64,000 nt of DNA, taken from Phyto melanocephala (taxonomy: Eukaryota > Arthropoda > Insecta > Diptera > Rhinophoridae). Positions 22,263 to 34,117 of the stretch are shown in pieces. The stretch lies in the NCBI GenBank assembly GCA_941918925.1, contig OW799237.1, positions 10,025,201 through 10,089,200 on the forward strand, in the 5' to 3' direction. Position 1 is the first letter of the stretch; each line of letters starts with the position of its first letter. Below the pieces are notes generated by a model that made no database searches, had not been told where the DNA came from, and worked only from the letters and a program-made list of their open reading frames with translations. A program made the translations under genes and the position numbers.

Positions 22263-23844
22263 AGCGATTTAGGTATATCCCTTAAAGTATGCCACAAACT
22301 TTAACACATAATTTTTAAAACAAACTGTGCTGCCTTATATTTAATTTTCGATTTTATTTATTTGTAAAATTTAACAAACAAAATATTAATTTATGTAAAT
22401 AAATATATAATAAAGTAGAACAAATATAACGATATTATCGAAATGAATTAAAACTAAATTGAATTAAAATTTGTTGAACAAAGTAAATCAATGTAAAACT
22501 AAATATTTGTATATTTTTTATTTTATTTATTTTTTTTTTTTTGTTATAAGTTAATAATAAATGAATTTTGTTTTAGAAAAAAAAAAGAAACGAAATAAAC
22601 TGCATTTTTTTCTCACTTGATATTTTAAATATTTTTTCAAGTTTTTTTAAATATTTATTAAAAAAATGATGAAGTGTTTTTGATGATTATTTTTGGTTGT
22701 TGCAGGTTGAGATTTTAGCTAATTTTCATTTGAACCCCATTGATTGAAATGATTGTCTTTTTTAAATTTGAGTTTTAATCTTTCACTCGTTTTAGTATTT
22801 TTTTTTTTATAAATTTACTTTAAATTATAAGTGATTCGGTTACGATACAAAGAACTAAAGTATGCTTTAACTAAAAGGTAAATATTTTTTAAATAATAAT
22901 TTAAATATGACAATTAATGAAAAACTTAAATTCAAATCATATAGATGTGTGGTAAACAAAATGAGATTATTCAAACCATTAGGAAAGAAATATTGTACTA
23001 ATTTTTTGTGTTATTTTTGAAATTAACATTATTAAAATTTTCATGGCCATAAAGATGAGTTGTGGTAAGCAAGTTATCGGTGCATTCATAAGAAGACGTA
23101 CTGTCATAATTTTCTAAAATATTAATTTTTTAAATGAATAAAATGTATTGCATTCTTGGCTGTAGAATTTTTATAATCTTGACGAATTATGACAATACGA
23201 CATTTACGACACCTTGTGAATTCACCATATTTATATTCTATTAAGTGTCATAAAGTTGTGGTGTATGTGTCAAGCACTAAAAATATGGTACACGATATGT
23301 TGAAATCGTCAACATACATTTAGTGTTAGCAAATGATGTTAATCATACGTATGTTGAAAAAATTTTGCGTTTACACGATATGCTGGCACTTGTAACAAAT
23401 TTTTAAGCATAATTTTTTTTAACTAAAGCATTATTTTATACAAGAATAGAGCAGTTTATATGGGCTGTTTTTTTAAAGCCGATTGAACTTACAAGAGACT
23501 TAACTGTCAAATAAGGTATCATACAGCAATGTAGAACGTGCCTGCAGAATGCTGAGACAACAGCGCTTATATTATGCTAACGGAAGATTAAGGAATACAT
23601 ACAGACACACAGTAAAGCCCTAGGCTGGCTTAAGCATACGAATGCGAATACGTGTAATCAGATGTGGTAAACCATAATGTACTTAACAAAACTATTCTTT
23701 AAGCTTATGTCAAATGTTATTTCCTTAAGCAAACAGCAAAAAATGCCGTATGGAAATTGCCCAACTTATCGGTAAGTTTTGACGGTAGGTAAGCCAGCTT
23801 TTGCATACTATAGTCAGATCTTAAGAGTAGATACTATGGGAGAC

Positions 23845-24050
23845 CTTAGTCTGAAGGAAATGCTGACGATTATAAAGGACTATGCGATAAGAATTGTTGA
23901 CAATTACAAACAAAGGGGATTACTCCTTAATTCGATTCTTAAGTAAACTTTTTCGAATTTGTATGCTTAATACATTGTAATTCGAAAATTTTTCTTTCAA
24001 ATCGAATTACGGCAACGATGGCGTTGACCAGAGACTCAGTGAAGGAAGGA
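23845..24050 (+). mobile_element. Non-LTR-type repeat fragment, relative of 2985-3125
   Basis: Shares with the 3 kb element the phrases 'taaagaaaattctggcgatt / gaaggaaatgctgacgatta', 'tgcgat(t/a)a(g)gaattgt' and GACTCAGTGAAGGAAGG in the same order and strand. The reverse-transcriptase tail visible at 3 kb is not preserved here. Confidence 0.5.
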
Positions 24051-24249
24051 GTGTCAATCGGTAGCAATCGGAAGAAGAGGTAAAACAGGGACGAGAAATA
24101 GTAGGGGTATGCTTCAATATTCCCCTTTCGAAGGTGCTTATATGTCTACCATACTGCTGCCACTTCTTGACAATTATGATCAGTAACCAATTGACGTTCA
24201 AACAACGTTAACGAATTACGAAAATTTACTTTAAAAATTAGTCATCGAT

Positions 24250-25300
24250 TGGAGAAACTTCTAGACGTGTTTGGGGTTTTAATGGCGGACATCATCATCC
24301 ATATGTGCAAGTCATCCGTCGAACTGTCGATAGACTCTATAAATATCAGCAACACCTACAGTTCGAAGGAATGTGCACATTGAAGAGAATATTGCTGATG
24401 TAGAACGAAGTGTGCAAAAAAAACCTCATTTATTGATTCGTCTTTGGGTGCGAAAATTTGTGCTCTATCTATGCGGTACGTAAAAAATTTTGCACAAAGA
24501 TATACACACGTATAAGATTCAGCTGGAGCCAGAAATAAATTCTCGAAACTATTATATGCATCGTTAATTCGCCGATTGTGTTCTAGAGCTTTGGAGAACT
24601 AAACTCATGTTTAATTGCGAAATTCTATTCAGCGATGAGGCTTATATTTGGCTTAACGGGTTAATCAATTAACAGAATTGTCACATATAAAGTGAGATCA
24701 ATTGACAACAGACTCTACAACCTTCATAATATTCAGAAAAATGCAACAAATTACGTCGGACATTATTTATTCAAAAAAGAAGAAGAAGAAGCTAGATTTA
24801 CAATCAATACAAATCGTTACTGCAACAGGATAAATAATTTGCGAGGCTCAATTTCGGCTTAACGGGTTGACAAATAAGCAGAATTGTCACATATAAAGTG
24901 AGATCAATTATTTTATTATTTCTTCAAAAAATAAGAGGAAGCTCGTGTTACTATCAATACAGATCGTTACTGCAACATGATCAATGATTTGTTACTTGAA
25001 AGTATGGATGACATTGGTCTAGAAGAGATGTCGCTATGTACCGTACTACAGGACAAGATGGCGCTATGTATCATACGACGAAGGTGTATTGAAACAAAAA
25101 TTTGGCAATAAAATGATTTCGAGAAATTGTCCAATCAATTGGCCTATAAGGTCGTGCAATTTGACATAGCACGACTATTTCATATGGAGTCACGTAAAGT
25201 CACTAACAACTTTGAGGCCATTATTGTTCGTTCGTTTACTCGTGATATACAGACATCGAAGGTAGAAAAAAGTGGCCCCAAACTTGTTGCTCTAGAATTT
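24250..25300 (+). mobile_element. Decayed mariner-type transposon with internal tandem duplication
   Basis: Plus-strand fragments in order: 'ENIADVERSVQKKPH' near 24385, 'YKIQLEPEINSRNYY' near 24515, FNCEILFSDEAYIWLNG near 24609, then a region present twice (about 24640-24850 and 24860-24990, sharing AGAATTGTCACATATAAAGT and the coding phrase 'TINT(N/D)RYCN'). After that come FGNKMISRNCPINWP near 25103 and SHVKSLTT. The catalytic FSDEA block is recognisable; many stops and frameshifts. Confidence 0.65.
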
Positions 25301-27123
25301 GCTTTGTCTAGAAAGGTCTTATTAACCAAATGCCCGAAATTATTGATGTTTCGAACAAAAAAAATTTTTGAAGTACATTTTTTTTTGTGTTAGTTTTTAC
25401 AATTTCAAGTTCGATTCGGGTTTAAGAAACGCTCAAAAATATTAAAAGTCTTTTTGTTTTTTTTTATGTTTATTAGCGAAGTTGACAAATGAAGTTACAG
25501 CGTATTCCATGCTTATTCGTCAGCCTTCCGTTTAATATGAAGTCTTTCGAAGAATTTATTAGAAAATGTTTGAAACGATAAAAATTCGTTTTTACGTTTA
25601 TTATTAAAAAATGATTGACAGCGTTTCGATATTACGAAGGTTCACTTCTTTTTATTGCTCGAAAATTTTTTAAATATCTAACTTTTAAGAAAGCTTTGCT
25701 TTGGAGAGCTTTTTCAATGCGTAGAACTCAGGTCACGAAGAATAGCTTAAGTTTTGTTATTTTATTAGTCATATCAAGCGCGGAGCTAGGGAGAGGAAGA
25801 CCAAATATTTTCGTGGCAGCCATTCAATTCATATATATTTTAGCAAAAACTTTACGCTAAGCTCGTAAGCTAGATCCACGCCTCGTCATATACATCCGAT
25901 TTTTAACATTATTCATCACTGCATGCATTGGTAATCATGGTTTTTGATGTAAACTTTTTGGGAAAGTATTTTTTTTTTTAATTTTACATAAATTAATTGC
26001 ATAAATATATGTAAATGATATTTAGGCTGTGATGCTAAATTTTAATACAACATTTAGCAACATGCTAAACTATAAAGACACCAAATATGCCACAAGGAAT
26101 AGGGGAACATTTACTTATACATTAGTTATAATGAATATGTTGTTTAAAAGTAATTTTTTGTTCAGGTGTTCAGCTAATGGTTTAATTAAAAGCTTGTAAT
26201 CAAGATTTTTAGAAATAATTCTTTTAAAAAAGTGTTTTGTATTTCTAAAAATATTGTCTTAAACGTGAACACAGCTATTATTAATTGAAATTAAAATACA
26301 TCAAAGTAGTACAATTTCTCTTTACACTGATGGTTTGTAAAAAATTAAAACTTCAACATAAAAAATTAAAAAAAAATTAAATAAATACAATTGAATGCTA
26401 ATTTTTAGTTTCAAAGTCTAACAAAAATTTCTACCAAAATGGTGTAGAGATTTTACAAAATAAATAAAAATTGTGGTTACTATTAAGCAAAATATTTAAT
26501 TTTTTTTAAACACTACCCAAAATTCTCACAATCGTTACTTTCTAAATGTGTTTTAATTTTTTGTTTTTTTTGTTTAAATCAACAACAAGGGGAGGAAAAA
26601 CAAATTGCATTTACGCAATAGAATTTTTTTTAATTTGTTTTGTTTACACTAGCAGCTAATTGAAAATTAATGTAAAAATAAAAAGTCATTTACATTCAAC
26701 CAACGAAATATTTAAGAGAAATTAAAAGAAATTTTTAAAATTTTTACACAAGCTTTTTGTCAAAATTTAAATTAAAATTGAAATAAAAACTTTACAGTGC
26801 TTTTAAGTAAAACGAAAATTTAAATTAAAACATTTTTATTAAAAAGCTTAAGAAATAAAAAAAATAAAATATTGTTTTTATTTATAATTTTTACAGTTAA
26901 GCAAGTGTAGCTTTTTGTATAAAAAAAAATAAATATATTTATAATTGTTATTTTTTGTTATTTGTATATATTTTTTAAGATTTTTATTTAGACAAAAGAA
27001 ATCCTTGTTCTTTAACAAAAATCTTAAATTGTACGTAGATTTTTTCTTTTTGTAGTTGTATGTACAAAAGCAATGTTATTAGAATTCTCTTTATACAACT
27101 AATTGAAAACAGAATTAACTTAC

Positions 27124-27293
27124 CTCCAGTTACAGTCAACGTGGCAAAGTCATATTCAGCTACAGTAAAGCCAGCCGAGTTGTGGGCTGTGATGCGTAAA
27201 TTATACCAAGTAGCAGGTTCCAAGTCCAAAACTACATAGTTATTATCGGGCTTAACATTGTTTGAAATCTGATTCCATTCAATTTGATCGCTA
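27124..27293 (-). CDS. Dscam1: Dscam1 exon 16, FNIII domain 6 (C-terminal part)
   Basis: 170 nt, enters in phase 2 and leaves in phase 1. Peptide SDQIEWNQISNNVKPDNNYV, VLDLEPATWYNLRITAHNSA, GFTVAEYDFATLTVTG is the second half of the last FNIII domain, with the conserved Trp/Tyr of strands E-F and the HNSAG turn. It is practically identical to Drosophila Dscam1. Acceptor TTCAAG, donor GTAAGT. The final split Gly codon is completed by either exon 17 copy. Confidence 0.95.
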
Positions 27294-27369
27294 CTTGAAG
27301 GCAAAAACAAATGTACAGAAATTTTTAATCAATTCTAAATATTTATTAGTGTGTGTATGTTCAACAAAC

Positions 27370-27546
27370 CGTTTCTTATTTTCTACAACAAAATGAGACA
27401 TGGGGCAACCACCATCTTTCCAGGCCTTGAAATGCAATGAAACGGAGTTGGAGGAAACTTCAATGAAACGTGATTTTTCTGGCAGTTTAGGTTTGTAGCC
27501 CTTGGTGCGTGTATTCAGGATATCGGAAGCTTCGCCAGCGCCAATG
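27370..27546 (-). CDS. Dscam1: Dscam1 exon 15, end of FNIII 5 and start of FNIII 6
   Basis: 177 nt. Peptide IGAGEASDILNTRTKGYKPK, LPEKSRFIEVSSNSVSLHFK, AWKDGGCPMSHFVVENKK. GAGEAS closes FNIII 5; the remainder is the first strands of FNIII 6, with a conserved Trp. Acceptor TATAG preceded by an A-rich tract, donor GTTTGT. The donor is less typical (GTTTG) but the reading frame across the junction with exon 16 is exact. Confidence 0.94.
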
Positions 27547-27616
27547 CTATAAAAAAAAAAACAATTAATATTTAATATATTCCCAAATTTATTGTTTAAA
27601 ATCTTGCGCTAAATAC

Positions 27617-27725
27617 TTATTAAATCCGGTAGCATAAACTTGATAACGTGAACCACATAAAAGATTTTCGATAGTGTACTTCTGAGCATCTACAGAAACT
27701 TCAGCCGTCTCCCATTCACCAAATT
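27617..27725 (-). CDS. Dscam1: Dscam1 exon 14, FNIII domain 5 (middle)
   Basis: 109 nt. Peptide FGEWETAEVSVDAQKYTIEN, LLCGSRYQVYATGFNN. The LCGSRYQVY block is the conserved tyrosine strand of an FNIII fold. Acceptor TATAG, donor GTATTT; enters in phase 1, leaves in phase 2. The flanking introns are short on the 3' side (70 nt) and 1.6 kb on the 5' side. Confidence 0.94.
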
Positions 27726-29306
27726 CTATAAAAATTAAATAAAAATTTAAAAAAAATATTTGTTTTAACGCAAAAGTATTTGTCTTAACATTGTATTACA
27801 TTCAGTTAATTTTGCGTATCTACTTTTTAATTTAAAATTTTTTATAAATTTTTGACCAAAAAAAAAACTTAACGAAACCGTATTTTTTACATCTACAACT
27901 ATTTATTTGGGACATTAAATTTTTTTTACCTAAAAAACCACATTTAAACCATAAAATTCTATTATTTTTGTTTTGATTTAAAAACTTAACGAAAGTTAAT
28001 TTATGGTACTTAAACATTAAGACATAACATTTTATTTTAATTTGTTTTAAATTTTTTTAGTTCAAATATTGTATAAAAAATTATAAATTTTTTAAAGTTT
28101 TTAAAACTTAACGAAACTTTTTTTAACAATTTATAATCGCTTAAGCGAAATATTTTTATATCCTAATTGAATGTATCACAAAAACTATTTAATTCGTTAT
28201 ATTTTTACTAATTTTGTGGATTTTTTAAAACTTAACGAAACTCTGCTCTCTAACCTAAAATTTCCAGGTGATCAAATTTAGCTTTAGTAACAGAACATAT
28301 CTAAGACAAATTATAATTTGCAAGAAAATCGTTAATTATGGTAACCATGAAACTTAACGAAGATTTATTTTCTAACCAAATAAAATTTTATTCATAAATT
28401 TTTGTACTGACCATCTTAATCTTCATGATATTTACATAAATAATAAAAAGGTCGTCATGTGGATAACTTTTGAAATTTAACGAAACTGCTTTTATTTCAC
28501 CACAAATGTTTATATTAGGAAATTTTACATTATTTTCCTCATATAACCATAATATTGGTAAGGCCAGTAAAAATTTTGCAACTTTGGGTAATTTTGAAAC
28601 TTAACGAAACTTGTTTTTCTAAGCTTTAATTCCTAAATAATAAAATTTTTGTGAATTCATACAACATAACAGTGAAATAAAATTAATTTTAATAAAAAAT
28701 ATCTTTATTGTTATTTTTAAAATTTAACGAAAGTTTATTTTCCATCCCGAAATATTTAATTTGTAAATTTTGTAGCCTTTGATTAAAACGTTTATTGATT
28801 TGCCAAGCCGGTAAAAATTTTGTTATTTGTATAAATTTTTAAACTTAACGAAAGTTTTATTACTAATATAAAATAATTTATCGTCAAATTTGTCATTACA
28901 TTATTATAATACTTACGATATTACTGAAATAAGTACAAATTTTGATGTTAAAATTTTAAACTTAACGAAAGCCGTTTTCGAACATAAAATAATTTCATCG
29001 GAAAATTTTTTATTTAAATTTTTATACAAAATATTCTTGACATTATCTAAATCAATTTGAATATTAAAGTTAAGATAAATTTTGAAACTTAACGAAAGTT
29101 TATTTTTATACTAAAGTAGCCCTTACTGAATATTCAGAACATAAAATTTTTTCTAAAATTGGCAATTTTTTGATTTTACAAAACTATATTCTAGACCAAA
29201 TTAATCCGGTTATAAAATTGAACTTAATTTTCTAACATAATTTAACGATATTTTTATATTTAACGACGTTAAAGAAAATTTAAACAAAATACTGGTTTTC
29301 ACTCAC
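27726..29306 (-). other. Dscam1: Dscam1 intron 13-14 with phased CTTAACGAAA motif
   Basis: A 1581-nt intron with no exon or transposon signature but eleven copies of a ten-base motif at near-constant spacing (see the repeat entry). Otherwise A/T-rich. Confidence 0.8.
27868..29097. repeat. Eleven phased copies of CTTAACGAAA, period ~122 bp
   Basis: Cores (+ strand) start at 27868, 27985, 28107, 28231, 28353, 28476, 28600, 28723, 28844, 28961 and 29088. Intervals are 117-127 bases. Eight are exact; 28353 ends in G, and 28476 and 28723 begin TTTAACG. Adjacent bases are partly shared (GAAA before, CTTTATTTTC-like after) but the remaining ~90 bases of each unit are strongly diverged. In the transcript the core reads TTTCGTTAAG. 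It fits an old tandem array in which only the core has been kept. Confidence 0.85.
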
Positions 29307-29990
29307 CTGGCTTGTAGTGCAAAGTATAACCATGTAGAGGAGCTGTATCACCTTCATGAGGCTTCAATTTAACGGTCAATGAATCAGTGGTGGTGGCCGA
29401 CAATGTAACCTGTGGTGACATGGGTGGAGCCAATACAATCAACTTGTGTGTAATTGAATCCTTAGCAATTGAGTTCTCAGCATGACAGGTATAATCGCCA
29501 GCATCTTGTCTATTGACAGACTTAATCAACAATGAACCATCAGGTAAAACGCGCATACGATCATTGCCGGTAAATTCAACACCCTTGATTTTCCATGTAA
29601 TATCAGGTTGTGGGGCACCAACAGCCAGACAAGGCATTTTAGCATCTTCCTTAAAAGTGGCAGTGAAAGTATCATCGAATGAGGCAATCTTAGCAGGAAC
29701 TTGATCACTGGGCATGGCAACAATACTCTTTGAGGGTTGACCTTCACCAATATTTGTGCTGGCTGTAACCCAGAATTCGTAGGGGTTGTTCTTTTCCAAT
29801 TCGGTGGCTTCGTAGCTCATTTGATAGTGGGGGATCTTTTGGCTCTTGGGTTCACCTTCGGCACCTTCAACTTTAGTGTAGACAGTGTATTGCTGGATAA
29901 TGCCGTTGGGTTGTGCTGGTGGACGCCATGAGACCAAAATGGCAGCTTGACCCATAACGAGAGCCTTGACATCGGTGGGAGCTTCAGGGA
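29307..29990 (-). CDS. Dscam1: Dscam1 exon 13, FNIII 4, Ig10 and start of FNIII 5
   Basis: 684 nt (228 codons), phase 1-1. Residues about 1-97 are FNIII 4 (VPEAPTDVKALVMGQAAILV, SWRPPAQPNG..., ELEKNNPYEFWVTAS). About 98-190 are Ig10, with MPCLAVGAPQPDITWKIKG and the second cysteine in DAGDYTCHAEN. The rest starts FNIII 5 (SPQVTLSATTTDSLTVKL, APLHGYTLHYKP). Acceptor AACAG, donor GTGAGT. Very close to Drosophila; extracellular, membrane-distal to FNIII 6. Confidence 0.96.
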
Positions 29991-30062
29991 CTGTTTTATT
30001 AAGTAAATGTAAAAAAAGGATTGATAAGGGTTTTGGCTTAAAGCATATGTAAACATTATTAC

Positions 30063-30218
30063 CATCTGGTTCAGTTTGGCAGTGTATGGCTGCGCTTCGT
30101 ACACCATCACCTCCGGCAGTGGTTGCTAAAACTTGCATAGTGTAGTTGGTATATTTCTTTAAGCCATGTAAAACGGTATCTGAGGAGGCGGTCTTCTTAT
30201 AATGACGTTTAGTTTCAT
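30063..30218 (-). CDS. Dscam1: Dscam1 exon 12, second half of FNIII 3
   Basis: 156 nt, phase 1-1. Peptide DETKRHYKKTASSDTVLHGL, KKYTNYTMQVLATTAGGDGV, RSAAIHCQTEPD completes FNIII 3 begun in exon 11 (YTNYTMQVLA is the conserved tyrosine strand). Acceptor AATAG, donor GTAATA. The intron to exon 13 is just 72 nt. Confidence 0.95.
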
Positions 30219-30315
30219 CTATTAATAAAGAACAAAATTATTTTCAATAGATTTAGTGTTTATGGAGAACTATCACTATATTCTCTATTGATAGAACATT
30301 TTGACTAATACTTAC

Positions 30316-31542
30316 CATACCACTCTTCACTGGGGGAGTAGACAACCTTGTAGGTCTTAATAACACCATTAGCTGATTCCAAGGGAGGGCTTACCCAGCT
30401 AACACGAATAGTCTGTGAAGTCAAAGTGGTGCAGGAAGTATCACTGGGTGGTTGACTAGGAGTGCCTTCAGCGGTGAATTGTTTCTCTTCATCAGACAAG
30501 GGACCAGCACCAATTTTGTTAAAAGCCTGAATAACAACTGAATATTGAGTATAGACGCGTAAGTTATTTAGTTCCAAATTGTGTTCTTTGCCTTCTTCGG
30601 TAACAAAATTAACCGTTTCAAAAACATACGAGGAGTTAGTATTCGATAGTTTATAGCCGACATAGTAGCCCAAAATTTCACCATTCCATTCAGAGCGTGC
30701 TGGTGGTTTCCAGGTGACACGTAGAGTAGTCTGATTAACGGGTTCAACTTTAATGTTTTGTGGTTTGCCGGAAGGAGCTTCCTCAGCAGTGATAATAGTA
30801 ACAGCTTCCGAAGATTGAGAAGTACCAATAGTATTTTCAGCCACAATTCGTATATTATAAGTAGTGGCAGGATTAAGTTTTTGCACCTGAGCTTCAGTCG
30901 TATCACCGGGAACCATAACACGATCAATTTCATCCCAAGAGGCACGAGAACGTTTGAATTCTATAATATAACGGGTGATAGGAGAATTGCCATCGTAGGG
31001 TTGAGCCCAACTCAATTGCACCGAACGTCCAGATTTGTCCAAGACCTTTAAGGCATAAGGCATTTCTGGCACTTCCTGAATAATCATATTAATACTGGCA
31101 TCATCAGAACCAAAAGCATTGGTGGCAACACAGGTAAACAAGGCCGAGTCAGAACGTTCGGTACGCTTAATCGAGAGACTGGACATGACACCAGTTGAGA
31201 GGATTTCTTCGCGTATGGTATAACGATTGTCATTCTTGGGGTCCAAACGCATGTTATTCATGTTCCATAAAATACCAATGGGCTTTTCGCCTTTAGCTTC
31301 GCATTGCAAGACAGCGGGCTCACCACGGCGAGCAGTTTGATTGCGCAACTTTTCAGTGAATTCTGGGGGAGCCTGTACACTAACCATTATGACAGCTGAG
31401 AGTCCGGAACCAATGCCATTAATAGCTTCGCACAAATAATAGCCCTCATTGGTCTTTTGAATGTTATCAATGTGGAGGGTGCCTTCTTCAACGCGAATAT
31501 TGTCGTTCTTCTTTAAATCCTTGTACTCGCCGGGACTGTTAC
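30316..31542 (-). CDS. Dscam1: Dscam1 exon 11, end of Ig8, Ig9, FNIII 1-2, start of FNIII 3
   Basis: 1227 nt (409 codons), the largest exon, phase 1-1. In order: end of Ig8 (GNSPGEYKDLKKNDNIRV ... TNEGYYLCEAINGIG); Ig9 (EPAVLQCEAKGEKPIGILWN ... DSALFTCVATNAFG); FNIII 1 (ALKVLDKSGRSVQLSWAQP ... TYNIRIVAEN); FNIII 2 (QNIKVEPVNQTTLRVTWKPP ... YTQYSVVIQAFNKIG); start of FNIII 3 (SQTIRVSWVSPPLESANG). Acceptor TCCAG, donor GTAAGT. Near-identical to Drosophila Dscam1 and presumably under strong constraint. Confidence 0.97.
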
Positions 31543-32710
31543 CTGGATGTTTTAGAGGGAATGAGAGATTTTAAAAGATTTGAAATTTAAAAAATTTCCG
31601 CTGCTAGAAGAACATTTAAGAAAAACAATATTTTAAAGGTATTATTTCATCATACCTCCCTGAAGGAAGCAGGGAGTTGAGTGCCTACAAGTCACTACTT
31701 TTATTTAAAGACTTTTTGTTAACATTGTCGACGAAGCTTCTACACTTCTTACTTTGATCTAGATAGGAATATAAACTTTTTAGGACATCTATGAGTTTAT
31801 TATCGATCGCAAAACCAAACCACAGTTACGTTGGTAGATGCTAAAAGTGATATTACAGTACGCAACTGGCAAGTAATAGCTGTCAATTTCTTTCAAGTAA
31901 TAAAATTTTATTTTTTTATTTTTTTTTTTTTATGGTTTTTAATAGTCCTGTCTATTTTTTAAAACCAATTATTATCTTATTTTATTATTTTTATAGAGCT
32001 TTAGTTTTTACACTTCTTTACATGGCGTTGCCACTGAAATTTGGAATTATGAAATCACTGTTATTAAGAATGGTGTTATCGATTTTATGGGGAATTGAAA
32101 AGTTGTAGTTATAAGTTGGCAACGCAATACATAAAAGTTTATTGACCTTTTTCGCTTTAAATATTAAATTAAACTTATTAAAAGAAAGTAGACTAGAATT
32201 ATTAAAATGTTATATGGCACCATTACAACTACCTAGTCAATAGTCCCAGAGCCACTACTAGTTGGTTCTAAATGACAAGCACATGCTCAAGATCTAACGA
32301 TCAGGGACCAAATTACGGCATGCGATCACAATCGAAATTTAACTCGAACGATTGAATTCGCTGTACTTTAGGTATAGAGATTCTAATAAGAATTTTCAAA
32401 TATCGATCACGTTCGAATGCCGTAATTTGCCCCCAGAGCATTGTGTGGAGTATAAGTGGTCGGTAGTAATAGCGACAAAATAAATAAAGAATTGCCTCAG
32501 GACTTTAAGAGTATGTTTGCATGGAACTAGAAGTGTATAACTGAGCCATACTGTATGGGAGTTTAATAATTACTAGTCAGAAATATATAATGGATGATGC
32601 GTGTCAGAAATTCTATTATATTCTATTTTAATTTAATTTTTTTCTATTTGTTGTCCAAGGAAGTTTTAAAAACTTTCTAAGTCTTTTGATTAAATAGTTA
32701 TACAACTTAC
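31543..32710 (-). other. Dscam1: Dscam1 intron 10-11
   Basis: 1168 nt. Holds a small MITE-like inverted repeat (about 32302-32437) and a short hairpin (CTCCCTG 31656 with CAGGGAG 31670). Otherwise AT-rich and unremarkable. Confidence 0.8.
32302..32437. mobile_element. Small inverted-repeat element
   Basis: CAGGGACCAAATTACGGCAT on the left is mirrored on the right by ATGCCGTAATTTGCCCCCAG. At least 12 bases (AAATTACGGCAT) pair perfectly and the similarity extends a few bases further. About 135 bp with no ORF; fits a MITE. Confidence 0.55.
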
Positions 32711-32830
32711 CCACAGCTTTCTTCCATGTCACTTGAGGCTTGGGGAAACCATCAGCTTTACATTCAACTTTAGCATCGGAGCCTTGAGCAAAAGCCTTAT
32801 CGGTGGGTTCCAAAATCCATCTTGGTGGTA
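32711..32830 (-). CDS. Dscam1: Dscam1 exon 10, first half of Ig8 (constant exon after the exon 9 array)
   Basis: 120 nt, phase 1-1. Peptide VPPRWILEPTDKAFAQGSDA, KVECKADGFPKPQVTWKKAV starts Ig8, with its first cysteine (VECKAD) and core tryptophan (VTWKK). The acceptor AACAG|TA supplies TA, so the junction codon is G+TA (Val) for normal exon 9 variants. This is the common acceptor with which every exon 9 variant donor must be joined. Donor GTAAGT. Confidence 0.96.
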
Positions 32831-34117
32831 CTGTTTAAGTTATTTTTTTTTAACAGGATAAGAGTTTTTGTTTTGTAGAAGAAGATGATGATGAAAGAAA
32901 TAATATGTTAATGCAAAATTCAATTTTAATCGCAACATTAATATAATTTGTATTAAGGCATGCGGTATAATAACAAAAATTTAACAGACAGACCTGTGGA
33001 CTGAAAGAAAAAAAAGGAGAATTTATAAAATGGTTTTTTGAAGTAAAAAATATTTGCCGTCCGCTAAAGAATTAAATATAAATTTAAGTTGATGTTAAAA
33101 GTACACATAAGACTTACGAAAAAATTCTTAAGAAATTAATTTTTTTATTGATGTCAATTGTGGAGACTTTTTTTTATTTGCGGTAGCGTCATACTAGAGA
33201 CTTCTACAATTGCCTTTAAGTCCTAAAAGTTTGGGTAAACATTAAATCGTAAGACTGTTTTTTTAAAATTGTATGACTTATTTGTGGTACGTCATTTTAA
33301 ACTATTTAAAAATCAAGACAGTATTAACTATTCCAACTTTGATGTAAATACCTATACTCACTCGTAAGGGTTGTTTTTTCTATAAATTTTTAGAAACTTG
33401 AAATGGAATAAAAAAAAGATCAATTTTTAAAATTTAAAACTGACATGAAATTTCTTTTATTCGAAAGATAATTTTGTTTGTTATAAATAAAGAAATTGAA
33501 AGTAGAATTTGTATAAATATTGTGGAATCCGGCGAAAAAGTAGATAGTGAATAGGGAATTAATATTTTTGTTGCAAAGCTGAAGTTAAGCCCCTTTGAAT
33601 TGAAAAATTATTTAAATGATACTAAAATGTGTAAATTAGTACTAGTTTCGTAATAAACATACTTAGTACTAATTTGAGAATGTAATAGTATGACTTCTGT
33701 ACCTTCAAAAAGTGTAATATAATAAGTATTTCAAGATTCAAGAAGATTTTTAAACAAACTGTCAAATGATATATTTAAAAACTTATTGGGCAAAAACATA
33801 TATTTTTTTTAAATTCCCTTTATGATTGTTTATAGATTAGGTTAGGTTGAAAAGAGGGGCGCTAATATCCCAAACTCACGAGTGATATACACATATGCCT
33901 AATTGGCATGTTGTGCGCTCTCTTCATAGTTTGCCTCTTAAACTTTAGGATTAAAAAATGTTCTAAAGGTCAAAGGTTATTATTTATTATAGTCAAGTTA
34001 ATTCCTAAAAAAAAAAATATTTAAATAATTTTGCGTACAGAATATATTATTTAGCAAGTTACCATGCCATCAAATTTTATTTAAGTTACAAATTTAAAAT
34101 TTTATTTTTTTATTGTA

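Larger units (their letters stand above)
20658..27123 (-). other. Dscam1: Dscam1 intron 16-17, 6.5 kb
   Basis: Contains a ~200-bp tandem repeat (about 21513-22262), a non-LTR-related fragment (about 23845-24050) and a decayed mariner element (about 24250-25300). A short GA-rich run sits at 20740-20775. The stretches 22300-23400 and 25400-27123 are AT-rich with nothing recognisable. Confidence 0.8.

Noticed and set aside
27868..29097. CRISPR array, because of short repeats at regular spacing
   Set aside because: The setting is a fly gene intron, the core is only ten bases and the 'spacers' are A/T-rich and about 110 bases long; nothing supports CRISPR.
29513..29931. Plus-strand frames over exon 13
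   Set aside because: Antisense shadows of a constant Dscam1 exon that matches Drosophila along its whole length.
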